A stretch of DNA of 54,082 nt, from the NCBI RefSeq assembly GCF_004364575.1, contig NZ_SOAG01000001.1:123343-177424 (forward strand). The letters run 5' to 3'. Every line of letters starts with the position of its first letter. Positions within the stretch are counted from its first letter, which is position 1. This DNA comes from Myroides indicus. Its GTDB lineage: Bacteria; Bacteroidota; Bacteroidia; Flavobacteriales; Flavobacteriaceae. Below, piece after piece: positions 43,616 through 53,995 of the stretch. The notes beneath the pieces are model-generated. The model saw only the letters and a list, made by a program, of their open reading frames with translations, did no database searches and had not been told where the DNA came from. The position numbers and the translations under genes are program-made.

Positions 43616-44635
43616 TTAATACTTTGAAAGTATCTCTTTATTTATTTTTTTGATTAACTGAGGACCTTCATAAATAAATCCGGTGTATAACTGAATTAAA
43701 CTCGCTCCTGCTTCCAATTTTTCAATTGCGTCTTTTGCGGTGTGGATTCCCCCTACTCCTATTATCGGAAAAGCTTTGTTGCTTTTTTCCGACAAAAACC
43801 GGATTACCTCTGTACTTCGTTTTGTTAACGGTTTTCCGCTTAAACCGCCTATTTCTTTTTGATTTCCAGACTGTAAACCTTTACGTTCAATAGTCGTATT
43901 AGTTGCAATTACACCAGCAATTTTAGTTTCAGTAACTATTTCTATAATATCCAGTAATTGCTCATCTGTTAAATCTGGAGCTATTTTTAATAAAACAGGC
44001 TTGCTTTTCGCTTTTGCTTTATTTTTTTCCTGTAAAGTATTCAACAGTTTTTTTAAAGGTTCTTTTTCTTGCAGCTCCCTAAGATTAGGCGTATTAGGAG
44101 AACTCACATTTACCACAAAATAATCTACGTACGGATAAAGTGCATCAAAACAAATCACATAATCATCAACAGCATTTTCATTTGGTGTAACTTTGTTTTT
44201 CCCTATATTTCCACCAATCAATGTACCTTTATTCTTTTTTAAACGTTCTACAGCAGCTTCAACACCACCGTTATTAAACCCCATACGGTTGATAAGTCCG
44301 CCGTCTTCTTTTAAACGAAATAATCTCTTTTTAGGATTTCCCGGCTGCGGTTTAGGCGTAAGCGTCCCGATTTCAATAAAACCAAAGCCGAAATTCTCTA
44401 ATTCACTATACAATTTTGCATCTTTGTCCAAACCTGCCGCTAAACCAACGGGATTTTTAAACTTAAGCCCAAAAATCTCTCGCTCTAACCTTGGATCAGA
44501 AACCTGAAACTGAGAGCGGATAAAAGCCGAAATACCCGGAATTTTATTAATTACTTTCAGTGTCTTAAATGTCAGATGATGTGCTTTTTCGGGATCAAGC
44601 CTAAACAAAAGAGGCTTTACAACGCTTTTGTACAT
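43616..44635 (-). CDS. pyrD: Dihydroorotate dehydrogenase (quinone), class 2
   Basis: A 339-residue FMN enzyme that oxidises dihydroorotate to orotate in pyrimidine synthesis, passing electrons to quinone. The N-terminal helix ([20 protein letters not shown]) is the membrane-binding segment of class 2. [20 protein letters not shown] and [21 protein letters not shown] bind FMN and substrate; the catalytic Ser lies in [17 protein letters not shown]. Length is normal. CAAAATTA (44667-44674) on the plus strand is a perfect minus-strand TAATTTTG -7 box for this gene. Confidence 0.97.
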   Translation of the reverse strand: MYKSVVKPLLFRLDPEKAHHLTFKTLKVINKIPGISAFIRSQFQVSDPRLEREIFGLKFKNPVGLAAGLDKDAKLYSELENFGFGFIEIGTLTPKPQPGNPKKRLFRLKEDGGLINRMGFNNGGVEAAVERLKKNKGTLIGGNIGKNKVTPNENAVDDYVICFDALYPYVDYFVVNVSSPNTPNLRELQEKEPLKKLLNTLQEKNKAKAKSKPVLLKIAPDLTDEQLLDIIEIVTETKIAGVIATNTTIERKGLQSGNQKEIGGLSGKPLTKRSTEVIRFLSEKSNKAFPIIGVGGIHTAKDAIEKLEAGASLIQLYTGFIYEGPQLIKKINKEILSKY

Positions 44636-44666
44636 GTTGCAAAATTTGTGTTGTTATTAAGTATCG

Positions 44667-44674
44667 CAAAATTA
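44667..44674 (-). promoter_or_regulatory. Bacteroidota -7 box (TAATTTTG) for pyrD
   Basis: Exact TAnnTTTG on the minus strand, 31 bases before the pyrD ATG. No TTG was seen at the -33 distance. Confidence 0.45.
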
Positions 44675-44794
44675 GTCTTTTTTATCAGATTTCACAGTAT
44701 ACGGTGAGTAGTTTTATCTTATTCCTAAACACATAAATTATTCAGAAAAGAAACTTTTTTGCTATGTTTTGCTTAAATTGCTGTATCAAAAGTT

Positions 44795-47626
44795 ATGCTT
44801 ATGCTTCCTGACAACTATTTACAATTTAAAACAGCTTTATCCCGCACAATTCTCGAAGGTCAGCTTATTACCAATCCGCTTTTACTCTTAGCTTATGGTA
44901 CGGATGCAAGTTTTTACCAGCTGATACCCAAAATGGTCGTACAGGTTCACAATGAAAATGAAGCTGTTACTGTTATTAAAAATGCACATAAATACCATAT
45001 CCCAGTAACGTATCGTGCTGCCGGAACCAGTTTGTCAGGGCAAGCAGTTACCGATTCCGTTTTGATGGTTGCCACACATCATTGGAAAAATTACGAGATA
45101 TTCGACAACGGATTAAAGGCAAAATTCCAACCCGGAATCATAGGCGGCAGAGCCAATATATTACTGGCTCCCTACGGCAGAAAAATAGGTCCGGATCCCG
45201 GTTCAATAAATGCTGCCATGATTGGTGGGATTGCCGCTAACAATGCGAGTGGAATGTGTTGCGGAACCGCGCAAAATTCCTATAACACCCTTGCTGATAT
45301 TCGGCTGGTTTTTTACGATGGAACTGTTTTAGATACTTCAGATGAAAAAAGCAAACAAAACTTTTTGGTAAAACATCCCGAAATCATTCAAAAAATAGAG
45401 ACTATCCGCAATAAAATTCAAAACAACCAGGTTTTACTGAACCGAATCAAACGCAAATTTAAAATCAAAAATACAACAGGATACAGCCTGAATGCTTTTG
45501 TCGATTATCACAATCCATTTGATATTATAAAACACCTGATGATTGGCTCGGAAGGCACACTTGCTTTTATTTCAGATATCACTTATAATACTGTTATCAA
45601 TTACAAATACAAAGCCTGTACATTGATGGTTTTTGAAACAATTGAAAAAGCCTGCTCTGCCGTTCCATTTTTAAAAGAAAGTCCGGTAGCAGCTGTAGAG
45701 CTGTTAGACAGAAATAGCATCCGATCTATCGAAAACGATGAACAAGCTCCGGATTATTTCAAAACCCTTCCCGAGTCAAGCTGTATTCTTTTAGTGGAAT
45801 GTCAGGCAAACAATGTACAAGAAATGGTTGAAAAACAGCAAAAAATAATAGTGTCTGTTGCTGCCATTCCTACTTATAAACCATTTGAATTTACATCCGA
45901 ACCCAAACAATACGCTTTTAATTGGAAGACCCGCAATGGACTTTTACCGAGTACGGGCGCATTGCGGAAAACCGGAACTACTTGTATTATTGAAGATGTT
46001 GCTTTCCCTGTTGACAGATTGGCCGAGGCAAGCATAGCCTTGAAAAATCTGTTTGCCGAACTGCAATACCAAGATGCCGTTCTGTTTGGACATGCTTTGG
46101 AAGGGAACCTTCATCTGGTATTTTTACAGGATTTTTCAACTGCAAAAGAAGTACAGCGCTATGCTACATTAATGGACAGGCTGACTGACCTTGTGGTTAA
46201 CCAGTTTCAAGGTTCGCTGAAAGCCGAGCACGGTACAGGCAGAAATATGGCTCCTTTTGTTGAAAAAGAATGGGGTGAGCAAGCATATCAAATTATGATA
46301 GAAATTAAACAATTATTTGATCCTAATAACCTCGTTAATCCTGGAGTGATTATCAACAAAAATCCAAAAATCCATCTGGAAAACCTAAAACCATCGCCAC
46401 CAACACATGAAATTATAGACAAGTGCATTGAATGCGGTTTTTGCGAATCACATTGTGTATCGGAAGGATTGACGTTATCTCCGAGACAGCGCATTGTGGT
46501 AGGAAGAGAAATTTCTCGCCTGAAAAAATCAGGAAAAAATACTGAACGTTTAAAATTGTTGCGCCAACAAGCTGAATATTATTCTGATCAAACCTGTGCT
46601 ACGGATGGATTGTGTGCCTTGGTTTGTCCGGTCAAAATCGATACCGGAAAATATATCAAAGCTGTCAGACGTTCCAAAATTTCATCAAAAAACAGGAAAA
46701 GAGCACAATACCTCGCTAAAAACTTAGACAAGGTTACTAAAGCCGGACGATTGGGGGTGAAATCCATTCATTTCTTTCAAACTTTACTGGGAAATAAAAC
46801 CTTGTATTCTGTTTCCAAAGTATTCCGAAAAATATCAGGCAATAAAATACCTCAATGGAACAGCGCGATGCCAACAGCAACTCAAACCAAAGTAGAAACA
46901 TCTGTTCTTTATCCTGAAAACGAGCTAAAAGTAGTCTATTTTCCGTCTTGTATCAACCGTACGATGGGAAAATCTGCGGATTATCCCAAAACAGATGTTG
47001 ACTTAATCGTTCAAACAGAAATCCTTTTAAAGCGAGCAGGGTATTCGATTATATATCCTGAAAAAATTAACAATTTGTGCTGTGGCATGCCTTTTAGCAG
47101 CAAAGGATATAAAAGAGCAGGTCTTCAAAAAGAAGCTGAACTGGAACAACATTTGCTACAAGCTTCTGAAAATGGAAAATATCCCGTTTTGTTTGACATG
47201 AGTCCCTGTTTTTACACATTTATGGAAACGCGTCAAAACAGCAATCTGAAAATATATGATCCGATTGAATTTGTCTTGGATTTTGTATTGCCCAAACTGC
47301 CGGTTAAAAGTCCGCGAAAAGAAATCACTTTATTTCCGGTTTGTTCTATAAAAAAAATAGGATTGGAAGAAAAATTAATGGAAATAGGAAAACGATGTGC
47401 TGAAAAAGTTCATTATATTGATAGTAACTGCTGTGGTTTTGCTGGAGACAGAGGTTTTACACATCCCGAATTAAACCAATACGGAAACAGGCATTTAAAA
47501 GAGCAGATTCCGAGTACATGCAAAGATGCGTTTTCTACAAGTCGAACCTGTGAAATAGGGTTATCTGAGCACAGCAACGTCAATTTTAAATCTGTTTTTT
47601 ATTTAATTGACGAAGTTACACGTTAA
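44795..47626 (+). CDS. GlcD/GlcF-type fusion: FAD oxidase with Fe-S and CCG domains
   Basis: A 943-residue protein joining the functions of GlcD and GlcF, like D-lactate or D-2-hydroxyacid dehydrogenases of the Dld type. Residues about 35-220 are a PCMH-type FAD-binding domain (RAAGTSLSGQAVTDSVLM, GPDPGSINAAMIGGIAANNA) and about 270-530 the FAD-oxidase C-terminal domain (GSLKAEHGTGRNMAPFVE). A 4Fe-4S motif has Cys544/547/550/554 (CIECGFCESHC), a second has Cys601/607/611, and two CCG domains carry CCGMPF and CCGFAGDRGF. It should oxidise a 2-hydroxy acid to the keto acid. ATG 44801 is a possible alternative start. Confidence 0.9.
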   Translation: MLMLPDNYLQFKTALSRTILEGQLITNPLLLLAYGTDASFYQLIPKMVVQVHNENEAVTVIKNAHKYHIPVTYRAAGTSLSGQAVTDSVLMVATHHWKNYEIFDNGLKAKFQPGIIGGRANILLAPYGRKIGPDPGSINAAMIGGIAANNASGMCCGTAQNSYNTLADIRLVFYDGTVLDTSDEKSKQNFLVKHPEIIQKIETIRNKIQNNQVLLNRIKRKFKIKNTTGYSLNAFVDYHNPFDIIKHLMIGSEGTLAFISDITYNTVINYKYKACTLMVFETIEKACSAVPFLKESPVAAVELLDRNSIRSIENDEQAPDYFKTLPESSCILLVECQANNVQEMVEKQQKIIVSVAAIPTYKPFEFTSEPKQYAFNWKTRNGLLPSTGALRKTGTTCIIEDVAFPVDRLAEASIALKNLFAELQYQDAVLFGHALEGNLHLVFLQDFSTAKEVQRYATLMDRLTDLVVNQFQGSLKAEHGTGRNMAPFVEKEWGEQAYQIMIEIKQLFDPNNLVNPGVIINKNPKIHLENLKPSPPTHEIIDKCIECGFCESHCVSEGLTLSPRQRIVVGREISRLKKSGKNTERLKLLRQQAEYYSDQTCATDGLCALVCPVKIDTGKYIKAVRRSKISSKNRKRAQYLAKNLDKVTKAGRLGVKSIHFFQTLLGNKTLYSVSKVFRKISGNKIPQWNSAMPTATQTKVETSVLYPENELKVVYFPSCINRTMGKSADYPKTDVDLIVQTEILLKRAGYSIIYPEKINNLCCGMPFSSKGYKRAGLQKEAELEQHLLQASENGKYPVLFDMSPCFYTFMETRQNSNLKIYDPIEFVLDFVLPKLPVKSPRKEITLFPVCSIKKIGLEEKLMEIGKRCAEKVHYIDSNCCGFAGDRGFTHPELNQYGNRHLKEQIPSTCKDAFSTSRTCEIGLSEHSNVNFKSVFYLIDEVTR

Positions 47627-47648
47627 ATAATATTAGCTGAATTACATA

Positions 47649-47683
47649 AAACCAAAGCTTTGAAATTCCCAAAACTTTGGTTT
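47649..47683. terminator. Terminator hairpin between the FAD/Fe-S gene and glmM
   Basis: AAACCAAAG (47649-47657) pairs with CTTTGGTTT (47675-47683) across a 17-base loop. ATAATTT follows on the plus strand. The T run is weak and convergent genes lie on both sides. Confidence 0.65.
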
Positions 47684-47688
47684 ATAAT

Positions 47689-49077
47689 TTACATTCCGGC
47701 AATTACTCTTAATTCTTCCATCATTCGCATCGCCAAATTGTCAGCTTCTTCCTGAGTGGATGCTTCGGTATAAATGCGAATAATAGGTTCTGTATTGGAC
47801 TTTCTCAAGTGTGCCCAACTGGTGGGAAAATCTATTTTTACGCCGTCTATTGTTGTTACTTTTTGATTGCTGTAATTAAAAGCTATTTGTTCCAGAATAA
47901 GGTCAACGTTTAATCGCGGAGTAAGCTCTATTTTATTTTTACTCATATAATATTGTGGATAACCAGCTCTGAGTTCGGATACAGTTTTATCTTGTTGTGC
48001 CAAATATGTCAGAAAAAGGGCAATGCCGACTAAAGCATCTCTTCCGTAGTGAATTTCAGGATAAATAATTCCACCATTTCCTTCGCCTCCCAAAACAGCA
48101 TTTGTTTTTTTCATCAGTTCTACTACGTTTACTTCTCCTACGGCAGACGCTTCGTACTTTCCTCCTCTTTGTTCGGTTATATCTCTTAATGCCCGTGACG
48201 ACGAAAGATTAGAAACTGTATTGCCCGGTGTTTTACTAAGTACATAATCCGCTACGGCTACTAACGTATATTCTTCTCCAAACATTTCTCCTTCGTTGGT
48301 AATAAAAGCCAAACGATCCACATCGGGATCGACTACAATTCCGAAATCGGCTTTTTCTTTTCTAACTAACTCACAAATGTCTCCCAAATGTTCTTTTAAA
48401 GGTTCGGGATTATGCGGGAAATGTCCGTTTGGATCGCAGTAAAGTTCCACTACTTCAACACCCATTTTTTTCAACAAAGCAGGAATTACAATTCCGCCAG
48501 AAGAATTTACGGCATCTACAACTACTTTGAAATTTTTCTTTTTTACGACTTCCACATCTACTAATTTCAGTTTTAAAACTTCATCAATGTGAATATCCAT
48601 ATAATCTGATTTTGGAGTAACAACTCCCAAACTATCTACATCGGCAAAGACATAAGCATCTTTCTCAGCAATCTCCAATATTTTAGCACCTTCTTCTCCA
48701 TTCAAAAACTCTCCTTTGTTATTTAACAGTTTTAAGGCATTCCACTGCTTTGGATTATGAGAAGCAGTTAAAATAATTCCTCCATCGGCTTTTTCTAACG
48801 GCACAGCCACCTCAACGGTAGGCGTTGTCGAAAGTCCTAAATCAATAACATTAATTCCTAAACCAACTAAAGTATGAACCACTAAATTGTGAATCATCGG
48901 ACCCGAAATGCGTGCATCTCTTCCTATAACTACGGTTAATTGTTTTTTATCTGAATTATTTTTTAAAAATGTTCCGTATGCAGAGGCAAATTTTACAGTA
49001 TCAACAGGAGTAAGATTATATCCTACTTTTCCGCCAATCGTACCTCGAATGCCCGAAATAGATTTGATTAAGGTCAT
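47689..49077 (-). CDS. glmM: Phosphoglucosamine mutase GlmM
   Basis: A 462-residue phosphohexomutase that converts glucosamine-6-phosphate to glucosamine-1-phosphate for UDP-GlcNAc. I start it at ATG 49077 (MTLIKSISGIRGTIGGKV), the family's usual start; the frame reaching to 49104 uses a TTG and overlaps the -7 box. Catalytic phosphoserine Ser106 lies in ILTASHNPKQW, the metal loop is VVDPDVDRLAF, and GGEGNGGIIYPEIHYGRD is the sugar-binding motif. UDP-GlcNAc also feeds bshA and the surface glycans. Confidence 0.94.
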   Translation of the reverse strand: MTLIKSISGIRGTIGGKVGYNLTPVDTVKFASAYGTFLKNNSDKKQLTVVIGRDARISGPMIHNLVVHTLVGLGINVIDLGLSTTPTVEVAVPLEKADGGIILTASHNPKQWNALKLLNNKGEFLNGEEGAKILEIAEKDAYVFADVDSLGVVTPKSDYMDIHIDEVLKLKLVDVEVVKKKNFKVVVDAVNSSGGIVIPALLKKMGVEVVELYCDPNGHFPHNPEPLKEHLGDICELVRKEKADFGIVVDPDVDRLAFITNEGEMFGEEYTLVAVADYVLSKTPGNTVSNLSSSRALRDITEQRGGKYEASAVGEVNVVELMKKTNAVLGGEGNGGIIYPEIHYGRDALVGIALFLTYLAQQDKTVSELRAGYPQYYMSKNKIELTPRLNVDLILEQIAFNYSNQKVTTIDGVKIDFPTSWAHLRKSNTEPIIRIYTEASTQEEADNLAMRMMEELRVIAGM

Positions 49078-49101
49078 AACTTTATTTTTTTCGATGTACG
49101 A

Positions 49102-49109
49102 CAAAGATA
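49102..49109 (-). promoter_or_regulatory. Bacteroidota -7 box (TATCTTTG) for glmM
   Basis: Exact TAnnTTTG on the minus strand, read from 49109 to 49102, 24 bases before ATG 49077. Its position rules against the longer glmM start at 49104. Confidence 0.6.
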
Positions 49110-49176
49110 AAAGAAATGAAAATGTTTTATCGATTTATCTTAGTCAAATGTTTAATTTTATGCTTAAATTGTCAAT

Positions 49177-49782
49177 ATGAATTTTTTAGCACATATATAT
49201 TTATCAGGGGAAGATAAACTTTTAAAAATAGGTAATTTTGCTGCCGACAGCATCCGAGGAAAAGAATATTTGACTTATCCTTTAAAAATACAGCAAGGTG
49301 TAATTTTACACAGAGAAATAGATACTTATACCGATACTCACCCTATTTGGCGGCAAAGTAAAAAAATCATTGTTTCTCAATATAATCACTATGCTGCAGT
49401 CATTATAGATATGTATTATGACCATTTTTTGGCAAAAAACTGGAATCAATACAGCCAAGTTCCTTTAGAACAATACGCTGACGAATTTTATCAATCTTTA
49501 ATTGAGAATTATGAAATTCTTCCATCTAAAATAAAAAACTTTTTGCACATTATGGTTGCCGAAAACTGGCTGGTTTTATACCAGACTACTGAAGGACTGG
49601 AGTATATTCTGTCACAAATGGACAAACGTTCTAAAGGAATTTCAAAAATGAGATTTGCAACAAAAGAATTAATAGAAAACTACACTGATTTTGAAACTCA
49701 GTTTACAGCTTTTTTTGAAGATTTAAAAGAACATATTATACGCTTTATAAAAACCGATCGCTTTTTACTAAAATCCTACTAA
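49177..49782 (+). CDS. AcpH-like acyl carrier protein phosphodiesterase (DUF479)
   Basis: A 201-residue HD-fold-like protein of the AcpH/DUF479 family. MNFLAHIYLSGEDKLLKIGN, then GNFAADSIRG, HREIDTYTDTHP and DMYYDHFLAKNW carry the His/Asp residues expected at the metal site. AcpH removes phosphopantetheine from acyl carrier protein; the substrate of this homologue is not shown. It is divergent from glmM and 72 bases before the ClC gene. Confidence 0.9.
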   Translation: MNFLAHIYLSGEDKLLKIGNFAADSIRGKEYLTYPLKIQQGVILHREIDTYTDTHPIWRQSKKIIVSQYNHYAAVIIDMYYDHFLAKNWNQYSQVPLEQYADEFYQSLIENYEILPSKIKNFLHIMVAENWLVLYQTTEGLEYILSQMDKRSKGISKMRFATKELIENYTDFETQFTAFFEDLKEHIIRFIKTDRFLLKSY

Positions 49783-49829
49783 TCCCATTCGATAATATAA
49801 AAATATTTTTAATGCTAGTAATGTTTAAT

Positions 49830-49837
49830 TACTTTTG
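49830..49837 (+). promoter_or_regulatory. Bacteroidota -7 box (TACTTTTG) for the ClC gene
   Basis: Exact TAnnTTTG 17 bases before the ATG, with TTT 19 bases upstream at the -33 position. Confidence 0.55.
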
Positions 49838-49854
49838 CAGTCTATTGCTGCAGG

Positions 49855-51669
49855 ATGAAATTTTTGAATAGAAAAAAAATAAGGTCTTTTTTTCATCAGG
49901 TATTCAGATATGCTGAAGGGATTTTGTTTTTTTTGAAATCAATACTTTCAAAAAAACAGTTTCTATATTTATCTTGCGTATTTGTAGGTGCCTCTTCTGC
50001 TGTTGCTGTCATTATTTTAAAATATTTTGCACATTCTGTTTTTTTATTTGCCTCTTATATTGACAGCCTTTCTCATTTGCCCTATTTAAACAGTATTTTA
50101 CCCATTATAGGTATTTTACTAACTGTATTTATAATTAAAAAATTCCTAAACGGCAACATTGAAAAAGGAACTTACCAAATTATGATTTCTGTTGCCAAGC
50201 GTTCGGGAATTATGCCCCGAAAACAAATGTATGCCCAGATTGTTACCAGCTCATTGACAGTGGGTATGGGAGGATCTTTAGGGCTAGAATCTCCTATTGC
50301 TATTACAGGAGCTGCATTTGGATCTAACTATGCTCAAAACTATAGATTAAATCATAAAGATCGAATTTTACTGCTTGCTTGTGGTGTTGCTGCTGGAATT
50401 TCAGCTGCTTTTAACGCTCCAATTGCAGGGGTTTTATTTGCGATTGAGATTATTTTAGCAGATGTTGCTGTATCGGCTTTTATTCCTATCATGATTGCAT
50501 CTGCAACTGGTACAATTGTTTCAAACCTAATCATAAAAGAAGATATTTTACTCTCCTTTAAACAACAACTTACATTTGATTCAGACAACACGCCTTATTA
50601 TGTTTTATTGGGGATATTATCTGGAATATTTTGTGTTTACCACGCGCGAATGTTTAGAAAAACTGAGCATTTTATTTCCAGCTTTAAAAAGGGCATCTAT
50701 AAAAAAGCAATTATTGGCTCATCCATGCTTGCTGGATTAATCTTTTTATTTCCAACTTTGTTTGGTGAAGGATATGAAAGTATTAAAGTATTAGCCGGAG
50801 AAAACCCGCAAGAAATTTTAAGTAATACCATTTTAAGCAAACATATAGACAACCAATGGGTTTTATTATTATTTGTTTCTGGTGCTGCTCTGATGAAAGC
50901 TTTGGCAGCAGGACTTACCATGGGAAGTGGCGGAAATGGCGGAAATTTTGCTCCTTCTTTATTTGTAGGTTCATATTTAGGTTTTGCTTTATCACATCTG
51001 TTAACTCTATTAGGATTAAAGGAAATTCCTATTCACAATTTTACCGTAGTGGGAATGGCTGGCGTTTTAAGCGGATTGTTCCATGCTCCTCTTACAGCAA
51101 TATTTTTAATTGCCGAAATTACGGGAGGTTATGGGTTAGTTGTTCCTCTTTTAATTGTGTCTTCTATAAGTTTTGCTATCTCTAAACGTATGGAAAAATA
51201 TTCGATGGATATTAAATCGATTGCTAAAACCGGAATGGTATTTACTTCTGATAAAGATTTCAATATCCTTTCAACAATATCCATAAAAAATTATATACAA
51301 AAAGATTTGCGGGTTCTTACTTTACTTAATACCACACAGGACGCTTTTGAAATTTTTTCACAAACCACTCAATCTTTTATACCTGTTGTAAACCAAGAAA
51401 ATGAAATCGTTGGTAGCGTAGAATTAGATAAGGTGAGACCTATTATATTCAATAACTTTCAAACAAAATTTACTTTACTAAAAGATATTATCGTACCTCC
51501 CCCTATAGCCTTATCTACAGATTCCGCAAAAACTGTAACGGATCTTTTTGAACATTACCACTCTAATTATCTTTTAATCCAAAAAGATGGAAAGTTTTTA
51601 GGTTCTCTCTTTAAATATGATATCCTAGAAGCTTACAGACGAAACCATAAGTACTTGTTATTGGATTAA
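49855..51669 (+). CDS. ClC-family chloride channel or proton/chloride antiporter with CBS domains
   Basis: A 604-residue inner-membrane protein with about 10-12 hydrophobic segments. The ClC anion-path motifs are GMGGSLGLESPIAITG (the gating Glu145 is present) and GSGGNGGNFAPSLFVG from about 357. A retained gating Glu is compatible with either channel or antiporter. Residues about 465-600 form a tandem CBS-domain tail (FIPVVNQENEIVGSVELDKV, LLIQKDGKFLGSLFKYDIL) that could bind nucleotides. It is a single-gene unit with its own -7 box. Confidence 0.93.
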   Translation: MKFLNRKKIRSFFHQVFRYAEGILFFLKSILSKKQFLYLSCVFVGASSAVAVIILKYFAHSVFLFASYIDSLSHLPYLNSILPIIGILLTVFIIKKFLNGNIEKGTYQIMISVAKRSGIMPRKQMYAQIVTSSLTVGMGGSLGLESPIAITGAAFGSNYAQNYRLNHKDRILLLACGVAAGISAAFNAPIAGVLFAIEIILADVAVSAFIPIMIASATGTIVSNLIIKEDILLSFKQQLTFDSDNTPYYVLLGILSGIFCVYHARMFRKTEHFISSFKKGIYKKAIIGSSMLAGLIFLFPTLFGEGYESIKVLAGENPQEILSNTILSKHIDNQWVLLLFVSGAALMKALAAGLTMGSGGNGGNFAPSLFVGSYLGFALSHLLTLLGLKEIPIHNFTVVGMAGVLSGLFHAPLTAIFLIAEITGGYGLVVPLLIVSSISFAISKRMEKYSMDIKSIAKTGMVFTSDKDFNILSTISIKNYIQKDLRVLTLLNTTQDAFEIFSQTTQSFIPVVNQENEIVGSVELDKVRPIIFNNFQTKFTLLKDIIVPPPIALSTDSAKTVTDLFEHYHSNYLLIQKDGKFLGSLFKYDILEAYRRNHKYLLLD

Positions 51670-51789
51670 GAAAAGGGAATTTTTCAATCATGTTATTTAA
51701 AATGTGTTAAAACCACTTTTGTTAATAATTATTTTTATATTTTTACATTAAGTTTAAAAAAGAAAACAACTTTCAAAAAGGAAAGCTTA

Positions 51790-52164
51790 ATGGATAAATA
51801 TTCGTTAGACATTGATGCGATTAACCAAGCATTGGTCATCCTACAAGGAAAATGGAAAATACAAATTATTAGTACATTAAGTAATAAAAAATCATATCGC
51901 TTTAATGAACTAATGAAAGCAATAGATGGAATTGGAACAAAAATGCTTTCAAGTGATTTAAAAATACTGGAAAATAACAAAATCATTGAAAGGCATGTCT
52001 TAGATTCTCATCCAGTAATTATAGAGTACTCTTTGTCTTTGTATGGGCAAACACTTAGCAAATTACTGTACGAAATGTCAGAATGGGGAATCACACACCG
52101 AAATAAGCAAAAAGGATATAATCCGAATAGTCATATAAACCACTTCTTAACTATAGATATTTAA
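51790..52164 (+). CDS. HxlR-family winged-helix regulator
   Basis: A 124-residue dimeric-type winged-helix DNA-binding protein: INQALVILQGKWKIQIISTL, RFNELMKAIDGIGTKMLSSD and the wing HVLDSHPVIIEYSLSLYG are the HxlR pattern. It has no Cys at all, so the redox-sensing Cys found before GGKWK in many HxlR members is absent. It begins the cys operon, with only 4 bases to cysE, so it may regulate its own operon. Upstream, TTG (51719-51721) and TATTTTTA (51738-51745) form a weak promoter candidate. Confidence 0.9.
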   Translation: MDKYSLDIDAINQALVILQGKWKIQIISTLSNKKSYRFNELMKAIDGIGTKMLSSDLKILENNKIIERHVLDSHPVIIEYSLSLYGQTLSKLLYEMSEWGITHRNKQKGYNPNSHINHFLTIDI

Positions 52165-52168
52165 AGAA

Positions 52169-52996
52169 ATGATTAACAATTTTATACAAGAGCTTTTGTC
52201 AAAGAATAAAAGTTCTCAATCATTTTTAGACAAACAAAGAATTGAGCACTTTACAGATACTCTGTTTCACTTTTTATTTCAGTTAGAAGATAAAAAATAT
52301 TTATCAGAACAGGCAATTCAAATCCGTTTAACAAGTTTAAAAAACGAATTAATTTCAATTCTATTCAATATAAACAATAATGCTGCCCGATCACAAAAAA
52401 TAGCAGATGACTTTTTTGAATCTGTACCTAATATCTACAATATTCTAAATACAGATGCTCAAGCTATTTATGACAACGATCCTGCAGCTACATCCTTACA
52501 GGAAGTACACATTGCTTATCCTGGTTTTTACGCTATTGCCATATACCGCTTTGCAAATCAGTTACAAAAACAAAAAGTAAGCCTTCTACCTCGTATTTGG
52601 ACAGAGTATGCTCATAGTAAAACAGGTATAGACATACACCCCTCAGCAACAATAGGTTCTCATTTCTGTATTGATCACGGTACGGGAATCGTAATTGGCG
52701 AAACCTGCATTATTGGAAATAATGTAAAAATTTATCAGGGTGTAACCCTCGGTGCTATTTCAGTATCCAAAAGTAAAGCCAACACAAGACGTCATCCATA
52801 TATTCAGGACAATGTTATTATTTATTCCGGCGCTACTATTCTGGGTGGAGAAACGGTTATCGGACACGATGCCGTTATAGGCGGAAATGTCTGGCTCACA
52901 AAAAGTGTAAAGCCAAATGCTGTTATTTATAGTAAAAGTAAAAGTTATTATAAAGATCATACAGAATATCCGGAACCAATCAACTTTATAATTTAA
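52169..52996 (+). CDS. cysE: Serine O-acetyltransferase
   Basis: A 275-residue enzyme that acetylates L-serine to O-acetylserine, the first step of cysteine synthesis. The N-terminal half is helical (about 1-140); the C-terminal half is a left-handed beta-helix of hexapeptide repeats with the CysE signatures DIHPSATIGSHFCIDHGTG, VIGETCIIGNNVKIYQGVTL and GGETVIGHDAVIGGNVW. The active-site Asp and His of the DHGTG motif are present. Cysteine feedback is likely for the family. It sits between the HxlR gene and cysK. Confidence 0.93.
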   Translation: MINNFIQELLSKNKSSQSFLDKQRIEHFTDTLFHFLFQLEDKKYLSEQAIQIRLTSLKNELISILFNINNNAARSQKIADDFFESVPNIYNILNTDAQAIYDNDPAATSLQEVHIAYPGFYAIAIYRFANQLQKQKVSLLPRIWTEYAHSKTGIDIHPSATIGSHFCIDHGTGIVIGETCIIGNNVKIYQGVTLGAISVSKSKANTRRHPYIQDNVIIYSGATILGGETVIGHDAVIGGNVWLTKSVKPNAVIYSKSKSYYKDHTEYPEPINFII

Positions 52997-53025
52997 ATAA
53001 TTAATTAACCTTAAAAAAAATAGCA

Positions 53026-53958
53026 ATGAAAGTAAACAGTATTTTAGATACAATAGGAAATACTCCTCATGTAAAAATTAATAATATTTTTACAAATCAC
53101 AACGTTTGGATTAAACTTGAAAAACAAAATCCGGGGGGAAGCTTAAAGGATCGTATTGCTTTAGCAATGATTGAAGATGCAGAAAAACAAGGTCTGATAA
53201 ATAAAAGCACTACCATCATTGAACCCACCTCGGGTAATACAGGAGTAGGTCTGGCAATGGTATGTGCAGTAAAAGGATACAAATTAATACTAGTTATGCC
53301 GGAGTCTATGAGTATTGAAAGGCGAAAATTAATGGCTGCATATGGAGCTAAATTTGTACTTACCCCAAAAGAGTTAGGAACGGCAGGTGCAGTCGCTAAA
53401 GCAGGAGAACTTGCCGATGAAATAGATAATTCATGGATCCCTCAACAATTTAATAATCTGTCTAACCCAGAGATACATAGACAAACAACAGCACAGGAAA
53501 TCTTGAATGATTTTCCGGAAGGCATTGACTTTTTAATTACCGGTGTTGGAACTGGCGGACATATTAGTGGAGTTGCTGAAATTTTAAAACCTAAATTTCC
53601 TCATTTAAAAGTTTTCGCTGTAGAACCCGAAAATTCGCCGGTTTTAAGTGGAGGAAAGCCAGGCCCCCATCCTCTTCAAGGGATAGGTGCAGGATTTATT
53701 CCAAAAGTAACTAACACTTCTATTTTTGACGGAATCATTACTGTCGGACAAAATGAAGCTTTTGACTACACTAATCAGATTTCTCAAAAAGAGGGCATTT
53801 TAGCCGGAATTTCTACTGGAACTTCATTAGCTGCCATTGCTAAAAAATTACCTGAAATAAAAAGTGGAGCCACCATCTTAACTTTTAATTATGATACAGG
53901 CGAAAGATATTGGTCTGTTGATAATTTATTTGATGAAAAAGCTGCAGAAATAAAATAA
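53026..53958 (+). CDS. cysK: Cysteine synthase A
   Basis: A 310-residue PLP enzyme that converts O-acetylserine and sulfide to cysteine. The PLP lysine is Lys41 in [35 protein letters not shown] is the substrate-binding loop, and [11 protein letters not shown] and [10 protein letters not shown] complete the cofactor-phosphate and substrate sites. Length is normal. It follows cysE by 29 bases, and the operon ends in a strong terminator. CysK and CysE could form the cysteine synthase complex. The cysteine made here would also serve bacillithiol synthesis. Confidence 0.95.
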   Translation: MKVNSILDTIGNTPHVKINNIFTNHNVWIKLEKQNPGGSLKDRIALAMIEDAEKQGLINKSTTIIEPTSGNTGVGLAMVCAVKGYKLILVMPESMSIERRKLMAAYGAKFVLTPKELGTAGAVAKAGELADEIDNSWIPQQFNNLSNPEIHRQTTAQEILNDFPEGIDFLITGVGTGGHISGVAEILKPKFPHLKVFAVEPENSPVLSGGKPGPHPLQGIGAGFIPKVTNTSIFDGIITVGQNEAFDYTNQISQKEGILAGISTGTSLAAIAKKLPEIKSGATILTFNYDTGERYWSVDNLFDEKAAEIK

Positions 53959-53995
53959 CATAAGAAGTAAAAAGTGAGCTTAAACAGTAGTCATG

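Noticed and set aside
49078..49104. TTG start for glmM with nine extra residues
   Set aside because: The leader covers a perfect -7 box and departs from the normal GlmM start.
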